Assembly (NCBI RefSeq): GCF_907163135.1
Contig: NZ_CAJQUA010000001.1
Location: 2,185,001 to 2,249,000 of the forward strand
Length of the DNA: 64,000 nt
Reading direction: 5' to 3'
Source: Brachymonas denitrificans
Lineage (GTDB): Bacteria > Pseudomonadota > Gammaproteobacteria > Burkholderiales > Burkholderiaceae_C
Shown: positions 21,022-32,202 of the stretch, one piece after another
How positions within the stretch are numbered: the first letter of the stretch is position 1
Layout: every line of letters begins with the position of its first letter
The notes under the pieces: model-generated
The model's database searches: none
What the model saw: the letters and a program-made list of their open reading frames with translations, nothing else
Told to the model about the DNA's origin: nothing
Position numbers and translations under genes: made by a program

Positions 21022-22059
21022 TCACTTCCAAAGAAAAGGCGGGTACGCGTCAAAATCACCGCGTAAGTGACGCGCCAGTAGCTGAGCTTGCACAAAGGGC
21101 AGCAAACCAATGTCAATTTTCTCCTCGATAAACGCATGAAGCAGCTGATCGCGCTTTCGCTCTTGATACGCGACCAGAACTTTCTTCCTTCCTTCATCCG
21201 TCAGGTACACCGCCCCTCCGTCGGCAACACGAAAATCCTTCTCCCCCACTTGCCGCAGGTTAACCAGCGACAAAGCAAGCCGGTCACCTAGCAAGGCGCG
21301 AAACTCCTCTGCAAGATCAAGCGCAAGACTCGGTCGCCCCGGCCTGTCCCGGTGAAGAAAACCAACTGCCGGATCAAGTCCCACCGTTTCCAGGGCAGAT
21401 CTGCAATCGTGCGTCAGCAGCGTGTACAGAAACGACAACAAGGCATTGAAAGCATCTTGCGGAGGTCTGCGCGTACGGCCGGAAAAATGCAGCGCTGGGG
21501 TCTCTGTACGAATCAGCTGATCCATTACGCTGAAGTAAGCCAAAGCCGCTTCACCCTCGAGTCCTCGAAGAAAATCCGTGCTGATTTCTGCCTCAAGCAT
21601 GCGAAGAGGGATGCGCTTCAAGCGTGCCACTGCGTGCTCATATTTCGCGGGGTCCGGCAGAACTCCCCTGTGATCCCGCCACCCCCGTGCCAGGACGGCA
21701 TGCTGGTTATGGATTTTCCCTGCGAGGAGATTTCGCACGATGGCAGTTGTCGCGGAGGGATCATCGCTGCGCCGATACTGCTCCTTCCGCAATAACACAT
21801 TACCCGAAACCGGCCCTTCAACTCTTGCCAGAAACCTGCCGTTCTCGGTCAGAAAGCAAATGGTGATGCCGTTTTGCGCGCAATAACCAAGCAGCGCCGG
21901 AGAAGCCAGAATCCGCCCTATACACACGATGCTCTCCAGCATGTGCAAAGGTAGCCGGGCCCGCTCCTGATGATCAATCTCCATCACGACATTGAGACCA
22001 TCTCGACGCAACCACGCTCCTTCGGTCGTGACATACAAGGTATTGAGCTGCCGCCTCAT
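21022..22059 (-). CDS. cas1: CRISPR-associated integrase Cas1, type I-C
   Basis: Metal-dependent integrase that inserts new spacers with Cas2. The 345-residue product starts MRRQLNTLYVTTEGAWL, typical of type I-C Cas1. The expected active-site residues lie in LEGEAALAYF (Glu), GFLHRDRPGR (His) and LALDLAEEFR (Asp/Glu). It is 3 bp after cas4 and 9 bp before cas2, consistent with one adaptation module. No frameshift or internal stop is seen, so the locus should still be able to acquire spacers. Confidence 0.97.
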   Translation of the reverse strand: MRRQLNTLYVTTEGAWLRRDGLNVVMEIDHQERARLPLHMLESIVCIGRILASPALLGYCAQNGITICFLTENGRFLARVEGPVSGNVLLRKEQYRRSDDPSATTAIVRNLLAGKIHNQHAVLARGWRDHRGVLPDPAKYEHAVARLKRIPLRMLEAEISTDFLRGLEGEAALAYFSVMDQLIRTETPALHFSGRTRRPPQDAFNALLSFLYTLLTHDCRSALETVGLDPAVGFLHRDRPGRPSLALDLAEEFRALLGDRLALSLVNLRQVGEKDFRVADGGAVYLTDEGRKKVLVAYQERKRDQLLHAFIEEKIDIGLLPFVQAQLLARHLRGDFDAYPPFLWK

Positions 22060-22062
22060 TAC

Positions 22063-22683
22063 TCACTGCTCCATCGCGTGCATCAGCCAGCCCTGTACCG
22101 ATCGTTGTCTGGTCAGGCACTGCGGCATACAAAGATCGGCCAGGGAACACGAGTCACATTTCTTGGATTCATATACTGCACGTGGTGTTTGTCTGCTCTC
22201 CAGCATGGAGCGCGTTTCCTGAATCACTTTCAGTGTGAGTTCCCGCAGCTCCCCATCAAACACCACATCTTTACGTCGTCGCGTTTGCCCATAGAACAAT
22301 GCACCGCAGGGCACCGGCTTCCCGTACATATCTTCCAAACACAGCGCCTGCGCGCAAAGCTGAACTTCATCCGCTTGATGCGCCTTTGGCCGGCCCCGCT
22401 TGTATTCGACGGGGAAGGGGCATTCACCCCCAGACCCTTCAGAATGGAACTCGACAACATCTGCCTTCCCGATCAGGCCGAAAGCTTCGTGCGACAAAGC
22501 CATTGCAGTCGCCACACGAACACCTTTTCGCGTTCCGGCACCCGGCAGGTCTGCTCGCTCGTGCAGAATCCTGCCTTCCGCCGTTTCCCTGCTTTCCGCC
22601 CATAGCTGCTCCAAGTGGATCAGTGCACACTGCCGGGGGCAGTAGAGAAAATGCTGGAGAGCGGAAAGAGGAATAGCGTCCAT
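22063..22683 (-). CDS. cas4: CRISPR-associated exonuclease Cas4
   Basis: RecB-like nuclease that trims prespacers and selects those next to a PAM in type I-C adaptation. The 206 residues show the nuclease residues in IGKADVVEF and PVEYKRG. Cysteines for a 4Fe-4S cluster are in YCPRQC near the N-terminus and in CDSCSLADLCMPQC near the C-terminus. It lies between cas7 and cas1 with short gaps of 9 and 3 bp. Confidence 0.96.
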   Translation of the reverse strand: MDAIPLSALQHFLYCPRQCALIHLEQLWAESRETAEGRILHERADLPGAGTRKGVRVATAMALSHEAFGLIGKADVVEFHSEGSGGECPFPVEYKRGRPKAHQADEVQLCAQALCLEDMYGKPVPCGALFYGQTRRRKDVVFDGELRELTLKVIQETRSMLESRQTPRAVYESKKCDSCSLADLCMPQCLTRQRSVQGWLMHAMEQ

Positions 22684-22692
22684 GCAGCATGG

Positions 22693-23583
22693 TTAGATCA
22701 ATTCGGTGACAGATACGCCCTGCGGCAAGTTCTCGTCAATGGTCACCTGATAATCCGCGTAGCTACGCGCCGGAGTATCCGCTTCTCCGTCGACGCGAGA
22801 CACCTTGACCTTGTCGAACAACACATGTGCAGGTGCGTTGCCCATGGCGCTTTCATGCTTGAAAACAATCAGCTTGCGTGCTGCCATTTCGCCACGCGCG
22901 GCAGAGCGATCATGTTCGAACATGTTGGTTAGCGCCTGCCAGAACAGAGCCAAGTCGGCGTCCGAAAAGCCGGTGCGTTCCGCAAGCTTTGCCGAGATGA
23001 AGCCGTGTGCACGATACAGGCCATAGGGAATGATGTGCTTTCTGCCCATGGTGCGGTTGTCACCGCTTTGCGCTTCAGCTTCTTTTTCCGTCGTTACAGC
23101 CATCCTTGTGATCGAAATTTCCAACGGCACGACAGGATCAATGGATGTAGCAAAAGCCATTTGCACTGGCCCGCGAACCTGACCGGCATTGACGCCCGTA
23201 GTCATGACGGCGCCGAAGGTGCGCACGTCGAAGAAATTGCTGCACATCCAAGCGGTAATAGCCCGCGCCTTGGCCTCATCCTTGGGCAGTTTTTTTTGCT
23301 CTTCCTTGGTCTCTTCTTCAAGCCCTACTGCTTTTCGGCCCAAAGCATGCTGATTGTTCAAGATCGCTCTCTCTGCCATATAGATGGCATAGCCGGAAGC
23401 GTCTTCCTTGTCCAAGCTGACAAAGTTGCGAACCTTGCGCTTCAAGCAAACATCGGTCACAAGACCACGGTTGGTTTCCGGATCCAGGCGCGGCAGGTTG
23501 CCTGCATCCGGATCCCCATTGGGGTTGCCGTTAGTGATGTCGAACAGATAAACAAATTCATAGCGATGTGCAATAGCACTCAT
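22693..23583 (-). CDS. cas7: Type I-C Cascade backbone protein Cas7 (Csd2)
   Basis: RNA-binding subunit that polymerises along the crRNA to form the Cascade backbone. The 296-residue product begins [20 protein letters not shown] and continues with [17 protein letters not shown], the Csd2 signature. Later parts include [18 protein letters not shown] and [17 protein letters not shown]. It is 20 bp after cas8c and 9 bp before cas4, part of a single operon. Confidence 0.96.
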   Translation of the reverse strand: MSAIAHRYEFVYLFDITNGNPNGDPDAGNLPRLDPETNRGLVTDVCLKRKVRNFVSLDKEDASGYAIYMAERAILNNQHALGRKAVGLEEETKEEQKKLPKDEAKARAITAWMCSNFFDVRTFGAVMTTGVNAGQVRGPVQMAFATSIDPVVPLEISITRMAVTTEKEAEAQSGDNRTMGRKHIIPYGLYRAHGFISAKLAERTGFSDADLALFWQALTNMFEHDRSAARGEMAARKLIVFKHESAMGNAPAHVLFDKVKVSRVDGEADTPARSYADYQVTIDENLPQGVSVTELI

Positions 23584-23603
23584 GATGGGTCTCCTTGTGC
23601 AGG

Positions 23604-26155
<2,552 letters not shown>

Positions 26156-26205
26156 TCAACGAACTTAATTTATAGCGTCTTTTGGCGCCCTTCTTAGATA
26201 TTGAA

Positions 26206-28470
26206 TTAAATTATTGTGCTTGTCGTTTCCATGAAGGTCGGGTCATCCCATCCCAGGCCGACACTGTGGTCATAAATTTCTTGGTTGACCAGTGCCATGA
26301 ACTGGTCACCCCACTTTTCGAACGCTACAGCCTGCACCGCGCCCGCCTTGAACAGCGCATCAAACCCTCTTTGGGGCAATTGCACCAGGTATGGCTGCAG
26401 TTGCCGGGCAATCCCGCCACATCCTTCAGCAAACTCCAAGTCACGCAGCAGCTTCTTGGCCGTATCGTCATACGGCACGATGACCGGCCTTTGCACACTA
26501 TCAATCAGGCGGAACTTGGCCTCCAGGGTTTCGAACGGCAGGCTATCCACTCGACTTTCTTTCAGCAACCCCAACAGGTCGGGCAAATCAAGCGCCTTAC
26601 TGCCCTTCTGCCAATACAACAACTCGAAATAGCGCCGGATGGATTGGGGAGACAGCGGGCTTTCCTCACCAATTTCGCGCATGACTTCACGCGCGACCTG
26701 CGCGTAACGCTTCAATTCCGGAGGCGGTGCCCATTCTTCGTTTTCTGTGATGAAAACAAGTACCTCACTTTCCGCCAAGGCGCGCTTGCCCTCCCGGTTA
26801 CAACGACCCGCGGCCTGTGCAATGGAATCCAGGCCTGCCTCTGCCCGTAACACAGTGGGAAAATCGACGTCCACCCCCGCTTCGATCAATGAGGTCGATA
26901 CCAGTCTGCAAGGCTTCCCTTCCTTCAGCAACTGCCTTACCTCACTCAATACCTCGCTACGGTGCTTGGCGCACATCAGCGTGGTGAGGTGTCTTGCTCC
27001 AGGCAGGTCATTCATGGCCTCGTACACTGCGCGTGCATGGCGCCTGTTATTCACAATGCACAGAACCTGATCGCGCGCTCGCATCTCGGCAGCGAGCGCT
27101 TCATCGCTCAACATGCCCACATGACGCACATGGACACGCTCCAGAGCTTGAAATAGCTTGGTGGGCGCAGGCGCTAGTTCACGGACACTTTCCTTTTCCA
27201 ACCCCCCTTCAAAATCGGGGGCTTCTAGAGCGGGCTGTGTGGCGGTACATAACACCACGCTGGTGCGGTAGTTCCGCGCCAGCTCGTCGATGGCAGCCAC
27301 GCACGGGCGCAACAGCTTCAACGGCATGGTTTGGGCTTCATCCAGCACAACCACACTACCTGCTATGGCGTGCAGCTTGCGACACTGCGCCGGCCGCGCT
27401 GCAAACAGGCTCTCAAAGAATTGGACAGCCGTTGTGACCACAATAGGCGCATCCCAGTTCTCCATCGCCAGGCGCAGCTTTTCAGTTGCTTCATAGCGAT
27501 CGGGATCATTACGCGGAGTTTTTTCCGCTACGAACGCACTGTGATGCTCCAGGACTGCCGCCTCACCCTGCGCACCCAGAGCCTTGCGAAAGACCCGCGC
27601 AGTCTGCTCGACAATGCTGGTGAACGGTATTACGACAATGACGCGACGCAAGCCGTGTTCAATCGCATGATCCAATGCGAAGGCCAGAGAAGCCAATGTT
27701 TTCCCCCCGCCTGTGGGTACCGTCAGCGAAAACAAGCCGCGGTCCAGCTTCGCATTAGCGCGTACTTGCGCCAGGATTTCCGCACGCAACTGGTTTACAT
27801 CAGAATTACTCTGGAATCCTGCGAGGTAGGTCTCTAGCTGATCGCGCAATGCAGCCAAGGTCGGCATTGCCCGATCCCTGGGGCTATTCCAATTCTCTAT
27901 TGCACAGCTCTGATAGAAGCGCTCGGTATCGAGAAAATCCGCATCAACCAGGCATGAAAAGACCATGCGCGTCAGAAAGCTCAGCTGAAAATTTCCGCGT
28001 GCTGTGCTGTGTGCGCGAAATGCAGGCAGGGCCAGCTTGACGGGAAGGCTGATTTCCTGCTCCCAACGGGGATCCAACGTCGGTAGATCGCCGGCTTTCA
28101 GTCGGTATTGCAGTGGAGTCCGTTCACCTTCTGATTCACCGCCATTGGCCAAGCCCGCATGGTGTCCCGCAATGCCATAAGCCAATAGCTGCCCCAACGG
28201 GCCATATCGGGAGGCAGCAATCTGCGCCCCACGGGTGGAATGATCTACCCGCAATGCTTCCCCCTGCAGCTTCTGCTGAAACGACAGGCAATACTTTCCC
28301 ACGTCATGCAGCAAGCCGGCTGTATGTCCCAAAGGACGAGAGCCAAACTGATCTGCAAATCTCCCGGCAAGCTCCGCTACTTGAGACAAGTGCTCCTGGA
28401 GTGACTGCCAATCGCTTTGATCCTGATTTTGAGTGGAGTGCGCAAAAAACCGCCCTGACATCCCGTCCAT
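26206..28470 (-). CDS. cas3: CRISPR-associated helicase-nuclease Cas3
   Basis: Effector that is recruited to Cascade-bound DNA, unwinds it and degrades it. The ATG at 28470 gives 754 residues and follows GGAGG at 6-nt spacing. The N-terminal HD nuclease domain has LHDVGK at about 54-59 and HHAG further on. The helicase part has Walker A PTGGGKT, a VVLDEAQTMP Walker B box, and motif VI in the GRCNREGKRAL region. The gene starts only 48 bp after the purC stop on the same strand, with no obvious terminator between them. Like the other cas genes it is visibly less GC-rich than the housekeeping genes around it. Confidence 0.96.
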   Translation of the reverse strand: MDGMSGRFFAHSTQNQDQSDWQSLQEHLSQVAELAGRFADQFGSRPLGHTAGLLHDVGKYCLSFQQKLQGEALRVDHSTRGAQIAASRYGPLGQLLAYGIAGHHAGLANGGESEGERTPLQYRLKAGDLPTLDPRWEQEISLPVKLALPAFRAHSTARGNFQLSFLTRMVFSCLVDADFLDTERFYQSCAIENWNSPRDRAMPTLAALRDQLETYLAGFQSNSDVNQLRAEILAQVRANAKLDRGLFSLTVPTGGGKTLASLAFALDHAIEHGLRRVIVVIPFTSIVEQTARVFRKALGAQGEAAVLEHHSAFVAEKTPRNDPDRYEATEKLRLAMENWDAPIVVTTAVQFFESLFAARPAQCRKLHAIAGSVVVLDEAQTMPLKLLRPCVAAIDELARNYRTSVVLCTATQPALEAPDFEGGLEKESVRELAPAPTKLFQALERVHVRHVGMLSDEALAAEMRARDQVLCIVNNRRHARAVYEAMNDLPGARHLTTLMCAKHRSEVLSEVRQLLKEGKPCRLVSTSLIEAGVDVDFPTVLRAEAGLDSIAQAAGRCNREGKRALAESEVLVFITENEEWAPPPELKRYAQVAREVMREIGEESPLSPQSIRRYFELLYWQKGSKALDLPDLLGLLKESRVDSLPFETLEAKFRLIDSVQRPVIVPYDDTAKKLLRDLEFAEGCGGIARQLQPYLVQLPQRGFDALFKAGAVQAVAFEKWGDQFMALVNQEIYDHSVGLGWDDPTFMETTSTII

Positions 28471-28518
28471 CCCCAACCTCCACGGCGCCGTTATTGATGG
28501 GCTCTGTCAGAACAAGGT

Positions 28519-29427
28519 TCAGCGCGTCAACCTCTCCAACGCCTCCCGATACTTCGCACTGGTCCCCTCCTGCACCTCCTGCGGCAACACCGGCGCAGGC
28601 GCCGTCTTGCCCCACGGCTTGCCATCCACCTGCGCAGTCTCCAGCCAGTCGCGCAGGTACTGCTTGTCATAGCTCGGCGGATTCTTGCCTGCCTTGTACG
28701 CCGCCTCGTAGCCATCCAGCGGCCAGTAGCGCGAGCTGTCGGGCGTCAGCACTTCGTCCATCAGGGTCAGCTTGCCGTCGGCATCCAGGCCAAATTCGAA
28801 CTTGGTGTCGGCGATGATGATGCCCTTGGTCAGCGCATAGTCGGCCGCGGCCTTGTACAGCGCAATGCTCACGTCGCGCATCTGCGCCGCCAGTTCCGGG
28901 CCGATGGTTTTTTCCACCTGCTCGTAGCTGATGTTCTCGTCATGCTCGCCCACTTCGGCCTTGGCTGCCGGGGTAAAGATCGGCTCGGGCAATTTGGAAG
29001 CATTGCTCAGGCCTTCGGGCAGGGGCACGCCGCACACGCTGCGGCTTTGCTGGTACTCGGCCCAGCCGCTGCCGGCCAGGTAGCCGCGCACCACAGCCTC
29101 CACCGGCAGGGGCTTGAGGCGCTTCACCAGCATGCTGCGGCCCTGCACCTGGGCCACTTCCTCGGGGGCCACCACGCTTTCGGGGGCGTCGCCGGTCAGG
29201 TGGTTGGGCACGATGTCCTTGAGCTTGTCAAACCAGAACAGCGCCATCTGCGTGAGCAGCGCGCCCTTGCCGGGAATCGGCTCGCCCATGATGACGTCGA
29301 ACGCGCTGATGCGGTCGCTGGCCACCATCAGGATGCGGTCGTCGCCCACGGCGTAGTTGTCGCGCACCTTGCCGCGGGCCAGCAGCGGCAGCGAGGTGAT
29401 GGAAGAGGTGTGGAGTGCGTTGCTCAT
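28519..29427 (-). CDS. purC: Phosphoribosylaminoimidazole-succinocarboxamide synthase
   Basis: Joins CAIR and aspartate to give SAICAR in purine synthesis. The ATG at 29427 gives 302 residues starting [20 protein letters not shown]; the frame is open to 29532 but the extra part is not conserved. Family motifs include [20 protein letters not shown] in blocks, [19 protein letters not shown] in blocks, and [13 protein letters not shown]. In related genomes it is followed by purE and purK; here the cas operon starts 48 bp downstream and purE is 20 kb away. Confidence 0.96.
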   Translation of the reverse strand: MSNALHTSSITSLPLLARGKVRDNYAVGDDRILMVASDRISAFDVIMGEPIPGKGALLTQMALFWFDKLKDIVPNHLTGDAPESVVAPEEVAQVQGRSMLVKRLKPLPVEAVVRGYLAGSGWAEYQQSRSVCGVPLPEGLSNASKLPEPIFTPAAKAEVGEHDENISYEQVEKTIGPELAAQMRDVSIALYKAAADYALTKGIIIADTKFEFGLDADGKLTLMDEVLTPDSSRYWPLDGYEAAYKAGKNPPSYDKQYLRDWLETAQVDGKPWGKTAPAPVLPQEVQEGTSAKYREALERLTR

Positions 29428-29534
29428 GCGGGCGTTTCCTTCGCAGGGAGGAGAAAAATCGGGCTGTCCTATTTTATGCCGCCACACCCCCCGCAAGCCT
29501 CCGTGGCAGGGCACGTTGAAGCGCTCGTACAAGC

Positions 29535-29600
29535 CTTATGCAATTTCTTTAAAAAGCATAAGAAAAAAATTTTTATACAAAAATAAGCATATAACTTTCC
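29535..29600 (+). promoter_or_regulatory. AT-rich probable promoter/operator region of metNIQ
   Basis: A strongly AT-rich island in otherwise GC-rich DNA, 90-150 bp before metN. It holds a perfect inverted repeat CTTATGC (29535-29541) and GCATAAG (29556-29562), then a further AAGCATA at 29585-29591. Runs of A and T (29563-29574) lie between. The repeated ATAAG half-sites resemble binding sites of LysR-type sulfur regulators such as CysB, but that link is inference. purC is divergent, so the region may also hold its promoter. Confidence 0.45.
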
Positions 29601-29687
29601 GTCCGGCCCATAATCCCAACTCCGGGTTTACCCCATAGTCCGTTTGGCCGGCCGCAAGCCGGCTCCTGCACACCAAGAAGTCGGCAA

Positions 29688-30428
29688 ATGATTGAACTGG
29701 AATCGGTACGCAAGCGCTATCCGGCCCCACAGGGCGGTGGATGGTTCGATGCGGTACATCCCACCAGCCTGCGCATTGCGCAAGGCGAGATTTTCGGCCT
29801 GATCGGCCAGTCGGGCGCGGGCAAGTCCACCTTGCTGCGCCTGATCAATCTGCTGGAGCGGCCCGATGCCGGCCACGTGCGCATCGACGGGCAGGATCTG
29901 ATGCAGCTCGATGCCCGTGCCCTGCGCCAGATGCGCCAGAAGATCGGCATGGTGTTCCAGCAGTTCAACCTGATGGCCAACCGCACCGTGGCGGGCAATG
30001 TGGCGTTTCCGCTGGAAGTCGCCGGCTGGAGCGCCGAACGCATCCGCGCCCGCGTGGCCGAATGCCTGGAGATCGTGGGCCTTACCGAGCGCGCGCAGCA
30101 CTATCCGGCCCAGCTCTCGGGCGGACAGAAGCAGCGTGTGGGCATCGCGCGCGCGCTGGCGCCGCATCCCGCCGTCATCCTGGCTGACGAACCCACGTCC
30201 GCGCTGGATCCGCAGACCACCCAGTCCGTGCTCGACTGCCTGAAGGACATCAACCAGCGCTTCGGCGTCACCATCGTCATCGTCACGCACGAGATGCAGG
30301 TGGTGCGTGCGTTGTGCCAGCGGGCCGCCGTGCTGTCGGCCGGCCGCGTCGTCGATGTGGTGGAGGTGCAGGACCGCGACATCACTACCCACCATCCGCA
30401 AACGCGCGCACTGCTCGAGGAGGCATGA
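29688..30428 (+). CDS. metN: Methionine ABC transporter ATP-binding protein, short form
   Basis: ATPase of a D/L-methionine importer. The 246 residues have Walker A GQSGAGKST (40-48), Q-loop FQQFNLM, signature LSGGQKQR and Walker B VILADEP. It ends soon after the ATPase fold, so the C-terminal NIL domain that senses methionine in E. coli MetN (343 residues) is absent; transport is probably not inhibited in the same way. Its stop overlaps the metI start (ATGA). Specificity is inferred from the partner genes. Confidence 0.88.
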   Translation: MIELESVRKRYPAPQGGGWFDAVHPTSLRIAQGEIFGLIGQSGAGKSTLLRLINLLERPDAGHVRIDGQDLMQLDARALRQMRQKIGMVFQQFNLMANRTVAGNVAFPLEVAGWSAERIRARVAECLEIVGLTERAQHYPAQLSGGQKQRVGIARALAPHPAVILADEPTSALDPQTTQSVLDCLKDINQRFGVTIVIVTHEMQVVRALCQRAAVLSAGRVVDVVEVQDRDITTHHPQTRALLEEA

Positions 30429-31150
30429 GCATGGAAGACGAAGTAATTGGCACCCTGGACGAAGAGACGCCCATCACCTGGGCCGGCGCCTGGGAACATC
30501 TGGCCGACATGCAGGACGAGATCGTGCAGGCCGCCATCGAGACCGCGCTGATGCTGGGCATCGGTCTGGGTGCGGCGCTGCTGTTCGGGCTGCCGCTGGG
30601 CGTGCTGCTCTATCTCACGCGCCGCGGCAACATGGCCGACAACCGCTGGCTGCATGGCCTGCTGAGCTGGGTGGTGAACCTGGTGCGCTCCTTCCCCTTC
30701 ATCATCCTGATGGTGGTGTTGAGCGGCTTCACCCGCATGGTGGCGGGCACCTCGATCGGCCCGCTAGCCGCCGCCGTGCCGCTGTCGTTTGCCGCCATCC
30801 CCTACTTTGCCCGGCTGGCCGAGCAGTCGCTGCGCGAGATTCCGCGCGGCGTGCTGGAGGCAGCGCAGGCCATGGGTGCCAGCCCGCTGCAGATCATCGT
30901 GAAGGTGCTGCTGGTGGAGGCACGCGCCGGCCTGATTGCGGGCTTCACCATTCTCACCATCAGCTTCCTGAGCTACTCGGCCGTGGCCGGCGTGGTGGGC
31001 GGCGGCGGCATTGGCGATCTGGCCATCCGCTACGGCTACCAGCGTTACGACACAGTGGTGCTGGTGGCCATGTCGCTGTTGCTGATCGTGCTGGTGCAAC
31101 TCATCCAGCTGGCCGGCAACTACGCCGCCGCCCGGCTCGACAAGCGCTGA
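30425..31150 (+). CDS. metI: Methionine ABC transporter permease
   Basis: Inner-membrane permease of the importer, 241 residues with about five hydrophobic segments. The MetI-specific segments SFPFIILMVVLSGFTRMVAGTSIG (in blocks) and YSAVAGVVGGGGIGDLAIRYGYQRY (in blocks) are clear, and the EAA-type loop reads EAAQAMGASPLQIIVKVLLVEA. The chosen ATG at 30425 overlaps the metN stop; a second ATG lies two codons later. About 30 N-terminal acidic residues precede the first helix. Confidence 0.92.
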   Translation: MSMEDEVIGTLDEETPITWAGAWEHLADMQDEIVQAAIETALMLGIGLGAALLFGLPLGVLLYLTRRGNMADNRWLHGLLSWVVNLVRSFPFIILMVVLSGFTRMVAGTSIGPLAAAVPLSFAAIPYFARLAEQSLREIPRGVLEAAQAMGASPLQIIVKVLLVEARAGLIAGFTILTISFLSYSAVAGVVGGGGIGDLAIRYGYQRYDTVVLVAMSLLLIVLVQLIQLAGNYAAARLDKR

Positions 31151-31203
31151 AGCGCCCATCCCCGTTTTTTTCGTCCATTTCCCACAAAGAAAGAGAGAAT
31201 CCC

Positions 31204-32022
31204 ATGCAGCAATCCAAGCGCATCCTGATCCAGTCCGCCCTGCTCGCCACGGCCCTGGCGGCCAGCGGCGCCGTTCTTGCAGCCGATCCGGCCAAGCAGC
31301 AGATCGTCATCGGTACCACCGTCGGCGACTTCGGCGACCAGGTCAGGCAGAGCATCCGCCCGCTCCTCGAGAAGCAGGGCTACAAGGTCAAGCTGGTCGA
31401 GTTCACCGACTACGTGCGCCCCAACCTGGCGCTGCAGGAGGGCTCGCTGGACCTGAACGTGTTCCAGCACCGCCCTTATCTGGACAAATTCAGCGCCCAG
31501 CACAAGCTGCACCTGACGCCGGTATTCCAGGTACCGACGGCCCCGCTGGGCATCTACGCCGGCAAGCGCCAGGCACTGGCCGACGTGAAGCCGGGCAGCT
31601 CCGTCAGCCTGCCGAATGACCCCAGCAACCTGGCACGCGCGCTGGTGATGCTGGCCGATCTGGGCTGGATTTCGCTCAAACCCGGCATCAACCCGGTGAC
31701 GGCTTCCGAGCGCGATATTGCCGCCAACCCGCGCAAGCTGGTGCTGCGCCCGCTGGAAGCGGCCCAGCTGCCGCGTTCGCGCGCCGATGTGGACTTTGCC
31801 GTGATCAACGGCAACTATGCGGTGAGCAGCGGCATCAAGCTGACCACGGCGCTGTACCAGGAAAAGAGCAACGCCTATGTGAACGTGGGCGTGATCAGGA
31901 CGGCTGACGTGAACAAGCCCTGGGCGCGCGACGTGATTGCCGCCTACCAGTCGCCCGCGTTCAAGGCCTATGCCGTCAAGCGCTTCCCCGGCTACAAGCT
32001 GCCGCAGGTGTGGGGCAAATAA
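31204..32022 (+). CDS. metQ: Methionine ABC transporter substrate-binding protein
   Basis: Periplasmic binding protein of the NlpA/MetQ family, 272 residues. The N-terminus has a signal peptide (MQQSKRILIQSALLATALAA then SGAVLAADP) that looks like a type I signal with AxA cleavage rather than a lipobox. Family segments are GTTVGDFGDQV, LVEFTDYVRPNLAL and DLNVFQHRPYLD. It follows metI by 53 bp with GAAAGAGAG upstream of the start. It completes the metNIQ operon. Confidence 0.93.
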   Translation: MQQSKRILIQSALLATALAASGAVLAADPAKQQIVIGTTVGDFGDQVRQSIRPLLEKQGYKVKLVEFTDYVRPNLALQEGSLDLNVFQHRPYLDKFSAQHKLHLTPVFQVPTAPLGIYAGKRQALADVKPGSSVSLPNDPSNLARALVMLADLGWISLKPGINPVTASERDIAANPRKLVLRPLEAAQLPRSRADVDFAVINGNYAVSSGIKLTTALYQEKSNAYVNVGVIRTADVNKPWARDVIAAYQSPAFKAYAVKRFPGYKLPQVWGK

Positions 32023-32040
32023 GCCCGCCCGGGGCATGAT

Positions 32041-32160
32041 TCAGCCCCCGGTCTGCAGCTCCTTGAGCAGCGCAGGAAACTCGTGCGAGAGTTCCCGCGC
32101 CAGATAGCCCACCGGGCCCACGGTGCGGCCCGGCACCTTGCCTTGCGCTGCCTGGGCCTT
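32041..32160 (-). pseudogene. Possible remnant of an NAD(P)H-hydrate dehydratase C-terminus
   Basis: Between metQ and the histidine phosphatase gene the minus strand keeps an open frame whose last part reads GRTVGPVGYLARELSHEFPALLKEL. The GPVG...EL...PALL pattern resembles the end of ADP-dependent NAD(P)H-hydrate dehydratases (GPxGLTASEL..A..LL). The rest of such a protein is not present, and no good start is seen. This is a weak call; it may be a small unrelated gene or chance. Confidence 0.25.
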
Positions 32161-32176
32161 GGCCTTGGCGTTGGGG

Positions 32177-32202
32177 AAGCCATCAGGTCGCCCTGATGGC
32201 TT
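32177..32202 (-). terminator. Perfect 11-bp hairpin at the end of the histidine phosphatase gene
   Basis: AAGCCATCAGG (32177-32187) and CCTGATGGCTT (32192-32202) can form a perfect stem with a TCGC loop. It overlaps the stop codon of the minus-strand phosphatase gene. A U-run is missing, so it may be an RNA-stabilising hairpin or a weak terminator. Confidence 0.5.

Noticed and set aside
29428-29687. A purine riboswitch before purC.
   Set aside because: No conserved aptamer core could be seen, and the AT-rich region looks more like a divergent promoter.
30307-30424. Longer upstream starts for metI in the open frame that overlaps metN.
   Set aside because: The overlap would be over 100 bp with no similarity. 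The ATG at 30425 overlaps the metN stop in the usual ATGA manner and gives a normal length.
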